Assembly (NCBI RefSeq): GCF_011388215.1
Contig: NZ_CP049989.1
Span: forward strand, 1,116,001-1,180,000
Direction: 5' to 3'
Origin: Hydrogenophaga crocea
GTDB taxonomy: Bacteria > Pseudomonadota > Gammaproteobacteria > Burkholderiales > Burkholderiaceae_C
DNA length: 64,000 nucleotides
Part shown: one piece after another, positions 14,743 through 24,126 of the stretch
Layout: every line of letters begins with the position of its first letter
Numbering within the stretch: the stretch's first letter is position 1
Position numbers and translations under genes: made by a program
The notes under the pieces: generated by a model
Databases searched by the model: none
The model's input: only the letters and a program-made list of their open reading frames with translations
What the model was told of the DNA's origin: nothing

Positions 14743-16296
14743 TCAGGCGCCCGCGACCGCGATGCCCTTGAACTCGCCCGCGGCGATGCGCTGGCTCCAT
14801 TCGGCCGGGCCGGTCACGTGGGCGCTGGTGCCGCCCGCGTCGACCGCCACCGTCACGGGCATGTCGACCACGTCGAACTCGTAGATGGCTTCCATGCCCA
14901 GGTCTTCGAAGCCCACCACCTTGGCGTGCTTGATCGCCTTGGACACGAGGTAGGCCGCGCCGCCCACGGCCATGAGGTAGGCGCTCTTGTGCTGCTTGAT
15001 GGACTCGATGGCCACCGGGCCGCGCTCGGCCTTGCCGATCATGGCGATGAGGCCGGTCTTCTCGAGCATCATGTCGGTGAACTTGTCCATGCGCGTGGCG
15101 GTGGTGGGGCCGGCCGGGCCCACCACCTCGTCGCGCACCGGGTCGACCGGGCCCACGTAGTAGATGACGCGGTTGGTGAAGTCCACGGGCAGCTTCTCGC
15201 CCTTGGCCAGCATGTCCTGGATGCGCTTGTGCGCGGCGTCGCGGCCGGTGAGCATCTTGCCGTTGAGCAGCAGCGTGTCGCCGGGCTTCCAGCTCGCAAC
15301 CTCTTCCTTGGTGAGCGCGTCCAGGTTGACGCGCTTGCTCTTCTTCGCGTCGGGCTCCCAGTTGACGTTGGGCCAGAGGTCGAGGCTGGGCGCGTCGAGG
15401 TAGACCGGACCGCTGCCATCGAGCACGAAGTGCGCGTGGCGCGTGGCCGCGCAGTTGGGGATCATGGCCACGGGCTTGCTCGCCGCGTGCGTGGGGTACA
15501 TGGCGATCTTCACGTCGAGCACGGTGGTGAGGCCGCCCAGGCCTTGTGCGCCGATGCCCAGCGCGTTGACCTTTTCGTAGAGCTCCAGGCGCAGCTCCTC
15601 GACCTGCGTGAGCTTCTCGCCCTTGCCGGCCTTGGTCTGCAGCTCGTACATGTCGATGTCTTCCATGAGCGACTGCTTGGCCAGCAGCATGGCCTTCTCG
15701 GCCGTGCCGCCGATGCCGATGCCCAGCATGCCGGGCGGGCACCAGCCCGCGCCCATCAGCGGCACGGTCTTGAGCACCCAGTCGACCAGCGAGTCGCTGG
15801 GGTTGAGCATGACGAACTTGGTCTTGTTTTCGCTGCCGCCGCCCTTGGCGGCCACGGTCACGTCGATGGTGTTGCCGGGCACGATCTCGGTGAAGATCAC
15901 CGCGGGCGTGTTGTCCTTGGTGTTCTTGCGCGCGAAGTGCGGGTCGGCCACGACGCTGGCGCGCAACTTGTTGTCGGGGTGGTTGTAGCCACGGCGCACG
16001 CCTTCGTTCACGGCGTCTTCGAGGCTGCCCGTGAAGCCTTCGAGGCGCACGTCCATGCCGATCTTGAGGAAGACGTTGACGATGCCCGTGTCCTGGCAGA
16101 TCGGCCGGTGACCGGTGGCGCTCATGCGGCTGTTGGTGAGGATCTGCGCGATCGCGTCCTTGGCCGCGGGGCTCTGCTCGCGCTCGTAGGCGCGCGCGAG
16201 ATGGGCGATGTAATCGGCCGGGTGGTAGTAGCTGATGAACTGCAGCGCGCCGGCGATGGATTCGATGAGGTCGTTCTGGCGGATGGTGGTGGGCAT
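14743..16296 (-). CDS. fumA: Class I (iron-sulfur) fumarate hydratase
   Basis: This 517-aa enzyme interconverts fumarate and malate in the TCA cycle. It is the heat-labile 4Fe-4S type, shown by PICQDTG, AGWCPPG and IPNCAATR, which supply the cluster cysteines, and by a C-terminal region (VGPAGPTTATRMDKFTD) joined in one chain as in FumA/FumB. It lies between the UPF0114 gene (upstream) and murI (downstream) on the minus strand with short gaps, suggesting one transcript. Oxygen sensitivity of this type fits an organism with a large microaerobic respiration block nearby. Confidence 0.93.
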   Translation of the reverse strand: MPTTIRQNDLIESIAGALQFISYYHPADYIAHLARAYEREQSPAAKDAIAQILTNSRMSATGHRPICQDTGIVNVFLKIGMDVRLEGFTGSLEDAVNEGVRRGYNHPDNKLRASVVADPHFARKNTKDNTPAVIFTEIVPGNTIDVTVAAKGGGSENKTKFVMLNPSDSLVDWVLKTVPLMGAGWCPPGMLGIGIGGTAEKAMLLAKQSLMEDIDMYELQTKAGKGEKLTQVEELRLELYEKVNALGIGAQGLGGLTTVLDVKIAMYPTHAASKPVAMIPNCAATRHAHFVLDGSGPVYLDAPSLDLWPNVNWEPDAKKSKRVNLDALTKEEVASWKPGDTLLLNGKMLTGRDAAHKRIQDMLAKGEKLPVDFTNRVIYYVGPVDPVRDEVVGPAGPTTATRMDKFTDMMLEKTGLIAMIGKAERGPVAIESIKQHKSAYLMAVGGAAYLVSKAIKHAKVVGFEDLGMEAIYEFDVVDMPVTVAVDAGGTSAHVTGPAEWSQRIAAGEFKGIAVAGA

Positions 16297-16318
16297 GGCG
16301 GGTCTCGCGGGAGGGGCT

Positions 16319-16915
16319 TCAGTGCTTGTCGTTGCCGTGGCTCATGAGGCGGTCGGCCAGGGCGATGGCCAGCGCGCTGAACAGGAAGGCGATGTGGATG
16401 ATGGTCTGCCACATCAGCACCTTCACGTCGTAGTTGCCGGCGTTGATGAAGGTCTTGAGCAGGTGGATCGAGCTGATGCCGATGATGGCCGTGGCCAGCT
16501 TCACCTTGAGCACGCTCGCGTTCACGTGGCTGAGCCACTCGGGCTGGTCGGGGTGGTTTTCCAGGCGCATGCGGCTCACGAAGGTTTCGTAGCCGCCCAC
16601 GATGACCATGATCAGCAGGTTGGAGATCATGACCACGTCGATCAAGGCGAGCACCACCAGCATGATGATGGTCTCGTTGAGGCCGCTCAGGGCCACGTCG
16701 CTTTTGTAGCCGATGCTCGTGACCAGCTTCTGCAGCGCCGCTTCGTTGCCGAAGGCGGCCTCGATCAGGTGGACCAGTTCGACCCAGAAGTGGAAGACGT
16801 AGATGGCCTGCGCGGCGATCAGGCCGATATAGAGCGGCAGTTGCAGCCAGCGGCTGGCGAAGATGAGGTTGGGCAACGGGCGGATCGGGCCGGTCGATTT
16901 GACGGGGTCGGTCAT
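16319..16915 (-). CDS. UPF0114 (YqhA-like) membrane protein
   Basis: This 198-aa protein has four hydrophobic segments, with the family pattern [14 protein letters not shown] near the N-terminus and [25 protein letters not shown], then HLLKTFIN and a last helix [15 protein letters not shown]. The function of UPF0114 is not established. ATG 16,915 is preferred over an upstream GTG at 16,948, which adds residues unlike the family. It is slightly longer than E. coli YqhA (164 aa). The 22-base gap to fumA suggests cotranscription. Confidence 0.85.
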   Translation of the reverse strand: MTDPVKSTGPIRPLPNLIFASRWLQLPLYIGLIAAQAIYVFHFWVELVHLIEAAFGNEAALQKLVTSIGYKSDVALSGLNETIIMLVVLALIDVVMISNLLIMVIVGGYETFVSRMRLENHPDQPEWLSHVNASVLKVKLATAIIGISSIHLLKTFINAGNYDVKVLMWQTIIHIAFLFSALAIALADRLMSHGNDKH

Positions 16916-17062
16916 GGTGTGGAGGATGAACGGCGCGTGGGGCGGCACCGCGGACGTCGGTTATTGTAGGAGCCCGGACCCTGTCAGGCCGCCGTAAGTG
17001 CCGGTGCGCACAGTGCCTGCGGCCCGAATTTCCCTCCCACAAGAAGCCGAGGAGACAAGCAC

Positions 17063-19057
17063 ATGTCAACGCCTTCGTCGTCGATCGAATCCGTCCTGGT
17101 CGAGAACCGCGTGTTCGAACCCAGCGCTGCCACGGTGGCGTCCGCCCGCATCTCGGGCATGCCCGCCTACGAGGCGCTCTGCGCCGAGGCCGCCAAGGAT
17201 CCGCAGGCCTTCTGGGCCCGGCTCGCACGCGAGAACCTGGGCTGGCACAAGCCCTTCACCCAGGTGCTCGACGACAGCCAGAAGCCCTTCTACAAGTGGT
17301 TCGCCGACGGCCAGATCAACGCCTCGTGGAACTGTCTCGACCGCCACATCGGCACCCCGGTGGAAAACAAGACCGCCATCGTGTTCGAGGCCGACGACGG
17401 CGCCGTGACGCGCGTGACCTACAAGGAATTGCTGGCCCGGGTGTCGCAATTTGCGAATACCTTGAAGGCCATGGGCGTGCAGCAGGGCGACCGCGTGGTC
17501 ATCTACATGCCCATGACCATCGAGGGCGTGGTGGCCATGCAGGCCTGCGCGCGCATCGGCGCCACGCACAGCGTGGTGTTCGGCGGCTTCTCGGCCAAGG
17601 CGCTGCAGGAACGCATCCAGGACGCCGGCGCGGTGGCCGTGATCACCGCCAACTACCAGATGCGTGGCGGCAAGGAGCTGCCGCTCAAGGCCATCGTCGA
17701 CGAAGGCATCGCCATGGGCGGCTGCGAGTCGATCAAGAAGGTCATCGTGTTCCAGCGCACGCCCACGGCCTGCAACATGGTGGCCGGCCGCGACGTGCTC
17801 TGGCACGAGGCCATCGCCGGCCAGAGCACCGAGTGCGCGCCGACCTTCGTGGGCGCCGAGCACCCGCTGTTCGTGCTCTACACCTCGGGCTCCACGGGCA
17901 AGCCCAAGGGCGTGCAGCACAGCACCGGCGGCTACCTGCTGTGGGCCCGGCTCACCATGCTCTGGACCTTCGACCTCAAGCCCGAGGACGTGTTCTGGTG
18001 CACCGCCGACATCGGCTGGATCACCGGCCACACCTACGTGGCCTACGGCCCGCTTGCCGCGGGCGCCACGCAAGTGGTGTTCGAGGGCGTGCCCACCTAC
18101 CCGAACGCGGGCCGCTTCTGGCAGATGATCGAGAAGCACAAGGTCACGATCTTCTACACCGCGCCCACCGCGATCCGCTCGCTCATCAAGGCGGCCGAGG
18201 GCGACGAGAAGGTGCACCCGAAGAACTGGAACCTCGACAGCCTGCGCCTGCTGGGCTCGGTGGGTGAGCCCATCAACCCCGAGGCCTGGATGTGGTACCA
18301 CCGCCATGTGGGTCACGAGCGCTGCCCCATCGTGGACACCTTCTGGCAAACCGAAACCGGCGGCCACATGATCACGCCGCTGCCGGGCGCCACGCCGCTG
18401 GTGCCGGGTTCGTGCACGCTGCCGCTGCCCGGCATCGAGGCCGCGATCGTGGACGAGCAGGGCAACGACGTGCCCAACGGCTCGGGTGGCATCCTGGTGG
18501 TCAAGAAGCCCTGGCCCTCGATGATCCGCACCATCTGGGGCGACCCCGAGCGCTTCAAGAAGAGCTACTTCCCCGAAGAGCTCAAGGGCTACTACCTGGC
18601 CGGCGACGGCGCGGTGCGCAGCGCCGACCGCGGCTACTTCCGCATCACCGGCCGCATCGACGACGTGCTCAACGTGTCGGGCCACCGCATGGGCACGATG
18701 GAGATCGAGTCGGCCCTGGTGGCCAAGACCGACCTCGTGGCCGAAGCCGCGGTGGTGGGCCGCCCCGACGACCTCACGGGCGAGGCCATCGTGGCCTTCG
18801 TGGTGCTCAAGCGCGCGCGCCCCACGGGCGACGAGGCCAAGGCCCTGGCCAAGGAGCTGCGCGACTGGGTCGGCAAGGAGATCGGCCCCATCGCCAAGCC
18901 CAAGGACATCCGCTTCGGCGACAACCTGCCCAAGACCCGCAGCGGCAAGATCATGCGCCGCCTGCTGCGCGCCATCGCCAAGGGCGAGGCCATCACGCAG
19001 GACGTGTCCACGCTGGAGAACCCGGCCATCCTGGAGCAGCTCGCGCAGAACAACTGA
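17063..19057 (+). CDS. acs: Acetyl-CoA synthetase
   Basis: This 664-aa enzyme makes acetyl-CoA from acetate, ATP and CoA through acetyl-AMP. The adenylate-forming P-loop [11 protein letters not shown], the [12 protein letters not shown] core motif, the [16 protein letters not shown] hinge and the C-terminal acetylation-target lysine in TRSGKIMRR are all present. AGGAG lies before the ATG. It is transcribed divergently from the UPF0114-fumA-murI unit and ends in a strong terminator. Together with isocitrate lyase at 41.2 kb it indicates growth on acetate or fatty acids. Confidence 0.97.
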   Translation: MSTPSSSIESVLVENRVFEPSAATVASARISGMPAYEALCAEAAKDPQAFWARLARENLGWHKPFTQVLDDSQKPFYKWFADGQINASWNCLDRHIGTPVENKTAIVFEADDGAVTRVTYKELLARVSQFANTLKAMGVQQGDRVVIYMPMTIEGVVAMQACARIGATHSVVFGGFSAKALQERIQDAGAVAVITANYQMRGGKELPLKAIVDEGIAMGGCESIKKVIVFQRTPTACNMVAGRDVLWHEAIAGQSTECAPTFVGAEHPLFVLYTSGSTGKPKGVQHSTGGYLLWARLTMLWTFDLKPEDVFWCTADIGWITGHTYVAYGPLAAGATQVVFEGVPTYPNAGRFWQMIEKHKVTIFYTAPTAIRSLIKAAEGDEKVHPKNWNLDSLRLLGSVGEPINPEAWMWYHRHVGHERCPIVDTFWQTETGGHMITPLPGATPLVPGSCTLPLPGIEAAIVDEQGNDVPNGSGGILVVKKPWPSMIRTIWGDPERFKKSYFPEELKGYYLAGDGAVRSADRGYFRITGRIDDVLNVSGHRMGTMEIESALVAKTDLVAEAAVVGRPDDLTGEAIVAFVVLKRARPTGDEAKALAKELRDWVGKEIGPIAKPKDIRFGDNLPKTRSGKIMRRLLRAIAKGEAITQDVSTLENPAILEQLAQNN

Positions 19058-19073
19058 GCGGCGCGCGCCCAAG

Positions 19074-19106
19074 AAAAAACCCGCTGCATGGCAGCGGGTT
19101 TTTTTT
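19074..19106. terminator. Bidirectional intrinsic terminator
   Basis: A near-perfect hairpin (stem around 19,078-19,087 and 19,091-19,100) is flanked by A residues on the left and T residues on the right, so it can stop both acs and the convergent cytochrome c gene. Confidence 0.9.
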
Positions 19107-19123
19107 CGGGGGGCGAAGGGCGA

Positions 19124-19429
19124 TTACTTCTGGCCCAGCACCCAGGCCGCGAGCTTCTTGGCTTCGGCTTCGTTCACCTGCGGGTTCGCGGGCATGGGGA
19201 TCGCGCCCCAGACGCCCGAGCCGCCCTTCTGGATCTTGGTGGCCAGCATGTCGACGGCCTTGGCGTCGCCGGCGTACTTCTTGGCCACGTCCTTGTACGA
19301 GGGGCCGACCAGCTTCTTGTCGACCGCGTGGCAGGCCATGCAGTTCTTGGACTTGGCCAGCGCTTCGTCGGCCATGGCAGGGGCCGCCAGGGTGGTCATG
19401 ACGGCCATAATCAGGAGCGCGCGTTTCAT
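19124..19429 (-). CDS. Periplasmic class I cytochrome c
   Basis: This 101-aa protein has a signal peptide (residues 1-20, ending APAMA) and one heme-binding CMACH motif at residues 30-34. The distal methionine lies in GAIPMPANPQV and the C-terminal helix is KKLAAWVLG. This is the cytochrome c-551/c8 layout: a small soluble electron carrier, probably delivering electrons to a terminal oxidase or nitrite/peroxide reductase. AAGGA precedes the ATG. It is a plausible donor for the cbb3 oxidase encoded 10 kb away, though that is inference. Confidence 0.92.
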   Translation of the reverse strand: MKRALLIMAVMTTLAAPAMADEALAKSKNCMACHAVDKKLVGPSYKDVAKKYAGDAKAVDMLATKIQKGGSGVWGAIPMPANPQVNEAEAKKLAAWVLGQK

Positions 19430-19548
19430 GGGTTTTCCTTTGAGAAGTCGAGGGGCTTGCGCGGGCGATTCTAGCGAGCGGGCGCTGCGTGCCTGGCTGC
19501 AACCGAAGTTCTTTGCCGGGTTTTACCCGCGCTTTACCGGAGGCTGTG

Positions 19549-19791
19549 ATGTATCTGCTGGGCCTGGGGCTGGTGCTCTTGTTGATGAAGTACCTCGAGG
19601 TCGACCCGGTGGCCACGTGGTCGTGGTGGGTGGTGCTGGCCCCGTTCGCCGCGGCCGCGGCCTGGTGGGCCTGGGCCGATGCCACGGGCTATACCAAGCG
19701 GCGCGCGATGGAGAAGATGGAGCTCAAGAAGAAGCAGCGCATCGACAAGCAGCGCGAATCGCTGGGCCTCAAGCCGGGCAAGCGCCGCTGA
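19549..19791 (+). CDS. Small Trp-rich protein (TIGR04438-type)
   Basis: This 80-aa protein has two hydrophobic stretches with clustered tryptophans (WSWWVVL and AAWWAWADATGYTKRRAM), then a strongly basic Lys/Arg tail (KKKQRIDKQRESLGLKPGKRR). This is the small tryptophan-rich family typical of Burkholderiales. ATG 19,549 has CGGAGG six bases upstream; a longer frame upstream lacks a binding site. Function is unknown; it is likely an inner-membrane protein with a cytoplasmic basic tail. Confidence 0.85.
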   Translation: MYLLGLGLVLLLMKYLEVDPVATWSWWVVLAPFAAAAAWWAWADATGYTKRRAMEKMELKKKQRIDKQRESLGLKPGKRR

Positions 19792-19818
19792 GCCGCGGCG
19801 CCCGCCCGGGGCGCGGCA

Positions 19819-21516
19819 TCAGAAGTCGTCGAGCACCGCGCCCTTGCTGGCGCTGGCCGCGTTGAACGCGAACTTGGCCTGCACGCCGCGCGTGTAGCGC
19901 GGCTCGGGGGCCTTCCAGGCGGCGCGGCGTTGGGCGAGTTCGGCCTCGTCCACATTGAGTTCGAGCTTGAGCTGGTGGGCGTCGATGGTGATCGAGTCGC
20001 CCTCATTGACCAGCGCGATGGTGCCGCCGGCCGCGGCCTCGGGCGCCACGTGGCCCACCACCATGCCCCAGGTGCCGCCCGAGAAGCGGCCGTCGGTGAT
20101 CAGGCCCACGCTCTCGCCCAGGCCGGCGCCGATCAGCGCGCCGGTGGGAGCCAGCATCTCGGGCATGCCCGGGCCGCCCTTGGGGCCGAGGTAGCGCAGC
20201 ACCATCACGTCGCCGGCCTTGATCTTGCCGTCGAGAATGGCCTGCAGCGCCGATTGCTCGTCGTTGAACACGCGCGCCGGGCCGGTGATCACCGGGTTCT
20301 TCAGGCCCGTGATCTTGGCCACCGCGCCCTCGGGCGAGAGGTTGCCCTTGAGGATGGCCAGGTGGCCCTGGGCGTACATGGGGTTGCCGATCGGGCGGAT
20401 CACGTCCTGGTCCTTGCGCGGCTCGTCGGGCACGTCCTTGAGCACTTCGGCGATGGTCTGGCCCGTGATGGTCAGGCAGTCGCCGTGCAGCAGACCCGCG
20501 TTGAGCAGGATCTTCATGACCTGCGGGATGCCGCCGGCCTGGTGCAGGTCGACCGCAAGGTACTTGCCGCTGGGCTTGAGGTCGCACAGCACGGGGGTGC
20601 GCTGGCGGATGCGCTCGAAATCGTCGATCGACCATTCCACGCCCGCGGCGTGGGCAATGGCCAGGAAGTGCAGCACCGCGTTGGTGGAGCCGCCGGTGGC
20701 CATGATCACCGCCACCGCATTCTCGATCGCCTTCCTGGTGACGATGTCGCGCGGCTTGATGTCTTTCTTGATGGCCTCGAGCAGCACCTTGGCCGATTCC
20801 TTGGCCGAGTTCTGCTTCTCGTCGTGCGGGTTGGCCATGGTGGACGAGTAGGGCAGCGAAATGCCCAGCGCCTCGAACGAGGAGCTCATGGTGTTGGCGG
20901 TGTACATGCCGCCGCACGAGCCGGTGCCGGGAATGGCGTGCTGCTCGATGTCCTTGAGTTCCTGGTCGCTGATCTTGCCCGCGGCGTTCTGGCCCACGGC
21001 CTCGAACACGCTCACGATGTTCAGGTCCTGGCCCTTCCACTTGCCCGGCAGGATGGTGCCGCCGTACACGTAGATGGCCGGCACGTTGGCGCGCAGCATG
21101 CCGATCAGGCCGCCGGGCATGTTCTTGTCGCAGCCGCCGACCACGACCACGCCGTCCATCCACTGGCCCTGCACGCAGGTCTCGATGCAGTCGGAGATGA
21201 CCTCGCGGCTGACCAGCGAGTACTTCATGCCCTCGGTGCCCATGGCCATGCCGTCGGAGATGGTGGGCGTGCCGAAGATCTGCGGGTTGCCGCCGGCTTC
21301 GATGATGCCTTGCACGGCCGCGTCGGCCAGCTTCTGCAGGCCCGAGTTGCAGGGCGTGATGGTGCTGTGGCCGTTGGCCACGCCCACCATGGGCTTGCCG
21401 AAGTCGCTTTCCTGGTAGCCCATGCCGTAGTACATGGAGCGGTTGGGGGCGCGCGACTTGCCCTGGGTGATGTTGTCGCTGCGCAGCGGGATGATCCGCT
21501 TGGAGTCCTGGGCCAT
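19819..21516 (-). CDS. ilvD: Dihydroxy-acid dehydratase
   Basis: This 565-aa enzyme dehydrates 2,3-dihydroxy acids in valine, isoleucine and leucine synthesis. Cluster-binding motifs are present: [15 protein letters not shown] and [12 protein letters not shown]; the C-terminal [15 protein letters not shown] motif is also clear. The ATG at 21,516 (MAQDSKR) follows a purine-rich GAGAGAGA site; the frame extends further upstream without a binding site. It is divergent from a LysR-type regulator 104 bp away, which may control it. Confidence 0.96.
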   Translation of the reverse strand: MAQDSKRIIPLRSDNITQGKSRAPNRSMYYGMGYQESDFGKPMVGVANGHSTITPCNSGLQKLADAAVQGIIEAGGNPQIFGTPTISDGMAMGTEGMKYSLVSREVISDCIETCVQGQWMDGVVVVGGCDKNMPGGLIGMLRANVPAIYVYGGTILPGKWKGQDLNIVSVFEAVGQNAAGKISDQELKDIEQHAIPGTGSCGGMYTANTMSSSFEALGISLPYSSTMANPHDEKQNSAKESAKVLLEAIKKDIKPRDIVTRKAIENAVAVIMATGGSTNAVLHFLAIAHAAGVEWSIDDFERIRQRTPVLCDLKPSGKYLAVDLHQAGGIPQVMKILLNAGLLHGDCLTITGQTIAEVLKDVPDEPRKDQDVIRPIGNPMYAQGHLAILKGNLSPEGAVAKITGLKNPVITGPARVFNDEQSALQAILDGKIKAGDVMVLRYLGPKGGPGMPEMLAPTGALIGAGLGESVGLITDGRFSGGTWGMVVGHVAPEAAAGGTIALVNEGDSITIDAHQLKLELNVDEAELAQRRAAWKAPEPRYTRGVQAKFAFNAASASKGAVLDDF

Positions 21517-21620
21517 GGTGTCTCTCTCGGGTTCGTGGGGGGACGGAAAGCCCCGGAGTATGCGGCAGCGCCGCCCGGGCATCCAATGGGATCGGCCCCT
21601 GCCACTGATATGCTGGGCTT

Positions 21621-22541
21621 ATGACAGACACCCCGAATCTGCAGCGCGGCGAATGGCGGCAGTGGCGCCAGTTCGCCGTGCTGGCCGAAGAGCTGCACTT
21701 CGGCCGCGCCGCGGCCCGTCTGCACATGACCCAGCCCGCGCTGACCCAGGCCATCGCGGCGCTCGAAGCGTCGCTGGGCGTGCGCCTGTTCGACCGCAAC
21801 CGCCGCCGCGTGGCCCTGAGCGTGGCCGGCCAGGCCCTGCTGCCCGAGGTGAACGAGCTGCTGCGGCGCGCCCAGACGCTGCCCGCGCTGGCGCGCGCGG
21901 CCGCACACGGGGAAAGCGGGCGGCTGCGCGTGGCCTTCGTGTCCACCGTGGGCTACGGCCTGCTGCCGCCCTGGGTGCGGCGCTTTCGCGAGCGCTGGCA
22001 GCGCGTGGCGCTTGAGCTGGTCGAGGCCACGAGCGATCAGCAGCTCGAAGGCCTGCTGCGCGGCGAGATCGACGCCGGCTTTCTGCTGCACGCGCCGGGC
22101 AGTGCGCCCGCGGGCCTGGCGCGCCTGTCGCTCACCAGCGAGCCGCTGGTGCTGGCGCTGCCCGAGGCCCACCCGCTGGCCTCGCGCGCGCGCCTGTCGC
22201 TGCGCGCCGTGCTCGACGAGCCGCTGGTGCTGTTTCCGCGCCGCATCCTGCCCGAGCTGCACGACGCGGTGCTGCAGCTCTACCGCGGCGCGGGCCGCAC
22301 GCCGCAGGTGGCGCAGGAGGCGATCCAGATGCAGACCATCGTGAACCTGGTGTCGGCCGGCCTGGGGCTGGCCTGGGTGCTGCACAGCGTGCGGCAGTTC
22401 CAGCGGCCCGGCGTGGTCTACCGGCCGCTGGCCATGCCGGCGGGGCAGGGCGTGCCGCTGTGCGAGACCAGCCTGGTCTGGCGCGAGGGCGAGGCCAATC
22501 CGGCGCTGCAGCGCTTCATCGAGGCCCACCGTGCACAATGA
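21621..22541 (+). CDS. LysR-family transcriptional regulator
   Basis: This 306-aa protein has an N-terminal winged helix-turn-helix (FAVLAEELHFGRAAARLHMTQPALTQAIAALEASLGVRLFDR) at about residues 20-65 and a periplasmic-binding-like effector domain from about residue 95. It is divergent from ilvD and seven bases from lgt, so it could regulate ilvD; the inducer is not predictable. The effector domain opening (GRLRVAFVSTVGYGLLPPWVRRFRERWQ) resembles regulators of aromatic or branched-acid metabolism, but this is not specific. Confidence 0.9.
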   Translation: MTDTPNLQRGEWRQWRQFAVLAEELHFGRAAARLHMTQPALTQAIAALEASLGVRLFDRNRRRVALSVAGQALLPEVNELLRRAQTLPALARAAAHGESGRLRVAFVSTVGYGLLPPWVRRFRERWQRVALELVEATSDQQLEGLLRGEIDAGFLLHAPGSAPAGLARLSLTSEPLVLALPEAHPLASRARLSLRAVLDEPLVLFPRRILPELHDAVLQLYRGAGRTPQVAQEAIQMQTIVNLVSAGLGLAWVLHSVRQFQRPGVVYRPLAMPAGQGVPLCETSLVWREGEANPALQRFIEAHRAQ

Positions 22542-22547
22542 CCGACC

Positions 22548-23351
22548 ATGTTGATGCATCCCCAGATCGATCCCGTGGCCCTGCAGATCGGGCCGCTCGC
22601 CGTGCACTGGTACGGCCTGACCTACCTCGCGGCCTTCGGCCTGTTCTACTGGCTCGCGCGGCTGCGCCTGCGGCACCTGCCGTACGCGGCCATCACCGCG
22701 CCGCGGCGCTGGGAGCCGCGCGACGTGGAGGACATCCTGTTCCTCGGCGTGGTGGGCGTGGTGGCGGGCGGGCGCGTGGGCTACTGCCTGTTCTACCAGC
22801 CGGCCTATTACCTGCAGCACCCGCTCGAGGTGTTCTACCTGTGGCAGGGCGGCATGAGCTTTCACGGCGGGCTGATCGGCGTGCTGCTGGCCCAGCTCTG
22901 GTACGCCCGCAGCCGCGGCCGCCCGTTCTTCGAGGTGATGGACTTCATCGCGCCCTGCGTGCCCACGGGCCTGGCGGCCGGGCGCGTGGGCAATTTCATC
23001 AACGGTGAACTCTGGGGCCGCGTGGCCGATCCGGCGCTGCCCTGGGGCATGGTGTTTCGCGGCGCGGGCGAGGCGCCGCGCCACCCCTCGCAGGTCTACC
23101 AGTTCCTGCTCGAAGGCCTGCTGCTGTTCGTGCTGCTGTGGCTCTATGCGCGCCAGCCGCGCCGCACGGGGCAGGTGTCGGGCGCGTTCCTGTTCGGCTA
23201 TGGCGTGTTCCGCTTCATCGCCGAGTTCTTCCGCGAACCCGACGCGCACCTGGGTCTGCTGGCCCTGGGCATGAGCATGGGGCAGTGGCTGTGCGTGCCC
23301 ATGATCGTGGGCGGCATCGGCCTATGGTGGTGGAGCAGCCGGCGCGCCTGA
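22548..23351 (+). CDS. lgt: Prolipoprotein diacylglyceryl transferase
   Basis: This 267-aa inner-membrane enzyme moves diacylglyceryl from phosphatidylglycerol to the lipobox cysteine of prolipoproteins. The Lgt signature [18 protein letters not shown] is complete, as is the [11 protein letters not shown] loop. About seven membrane helices are visible. It follows the LysR gene after six bases. It is the enzyme needed to mature the lipoproteins predicted elsewhere in this window (Rz1, the SGNH lipoprotein and the SUMF1-like lipoprotein). Confidence 0.96.
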   Translation: MLMHPQIDPVALQIGPLAVHWYGLTYLAAFGLFYWLARLRLRHLPYAAITAPRRWEPRDVEDILFLGVVGVVAGGRVGYCLFYQPAYYLQHPLEVFYLWQGGMSFHGGLIGVLLAQLWYARSRGRPFFEVMDFIAPCVPTGLAAGRVGNFINGELWGRVADPALPWGMVFRGAGEAPRHPSQVYQFLLEGLLLFVLLWLYARQPRRTGQVSGAFLFGYGVFRFIAEFFREPDAHLGLLALGMSMGQWLCVPMIVGGIGLWWWSSRRA

Positions 23352-23410
23352 AGCGCGGCGGCCCAGGGTTTCCCCGGTGAGCAAAGGCAGCGGGGTGCCT
23401 CAGAATTAGC

Positions 23411-23420
23411 TGTAATTACA
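23411..23420. promoter_or_regulatory. Palindromic operator candidate for the GntR regulator
   Basis: TGTAATTACA is a perfect 10-bp palindrome 24 bases before the regulator start, with a further half-like GTGATTAC just downstream (23,422-23,429). TGTA-N2-TACA-like palindromes are typical targets of GntR-family proteins. Its place suggests autoregulation of the malonate operon. Confidence 0.6.
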
Positions 23421-23443
23421 GGTGATTACGGACCCTTGCTGCC

Positions 23444-24112
23444 ATGCGCGTGGTGCTCAACTCCCTGCACGATGAAGTGGCCTCGCGGCTGCGCGAGCGC
23501 ATCTTCGCGGGCGAGCTCGCGCCGGGCGGCTTCCTCGACGAGCCCGCGCTTTGCGCCGAAATGGGCATCTCGCGCACGCCGCTGCGCGAGGCGCTCAAGG
23601 TGCTCACGGCCGAAGGCCTGCTGCGCCACGAGCCGCGCCGCGGCTGCTTCGTGGCCGAGATCACCGAGCGCGACCTCGACGAAATCTTCCCCGTGATCGC
23701 GCTGCTGGAAGGCCGCTGCGCCTTTGAGGCCGCGACCCACGCGAGCGACGCCGAGCTCGCCGCGCTGGCCCACCTGCACGACAAGCTCGAACGCGCCGCG
23801 CGCGCCCGGCGCATCAACGAGTACTACGCGGTCAACTTCGCCATCCACGAGGCCATCATCACGCTGGCCGACAACCGCTGGCTCGCGCAGGTGATCGGCG
23901 ATCTGCGCAAGATCCTCAAGCTCGCGCGGCTGCAGCAGCTGCACGCGCCCGGGCGGCTCGAGCAGAGCCTGTCCGAGCACCTGGCGGTGTTCGCCGCGCT
24001 CAAGGCGCGCGACGCCGAGGGCGCCGAAGCGGCCATGCGCACCCACCTCACGCGCCAGCGCGTTGCGCTGCGCGAACTCGCCCGGCAACAGAAATCGCGC
24101 CTGAGCGCCTGA
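23444..24112 (+). CDS. GntR-family regulator of malonate operon
   Basis: This 222-aa FadR/VanR-type regulator has a winged helix-turn-helix at the N-terminus (LRERIFAGELAPGGFLDEPALCAEMGISRTPLREALKVLTAEGLL) and an all-helical FCD effector domain with metal-type histidines (NFAIHEAI, TLADNRWLAQ, SEHLAVFAALKARD). It is the first gene of the malonate operon, 14 bases before the decarboxylase. By position it is a MatR analogue responding to malonate or malonyl-CoA; the effector is inferred. Confidence 0.88.
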   Translation: MRVVLNSLHDEVASRLRERIFAGELAPGGFLDEPALCAEMGISRTPLREALKVLTAEGLLRHEPRRGCFVAEITERDLDEIFPVIALLEGRCAFEAATHASDAELAALAHLHDKLERAARARRINEYYAVNFAIHEAIITLADNRWLAQVIGDLRKILKLARLQQLHAPGRLEQSLSEHLAVFAALKARDAEGAEAAMRTHLTRQRVALRELARQQKSRLSA

Positions 24113-24126
24113 CACCAAGGGTCCGC

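Noticed and set aside
17066..19072. A 668-aa open frame on the minus strand across acs
   Set aside because: It is the His/Arg/Gly-rich antisense shadow of a GC-rich gene with strong codon bias; the plus-strand acs is certain.
19930..21624. A 564-aa plus-strand frame opposite ilvD
   Set aside because: Low-complexity Gly/Ala/His/Val composition and full overlap with a certain gene mark it as an antisense shadow.
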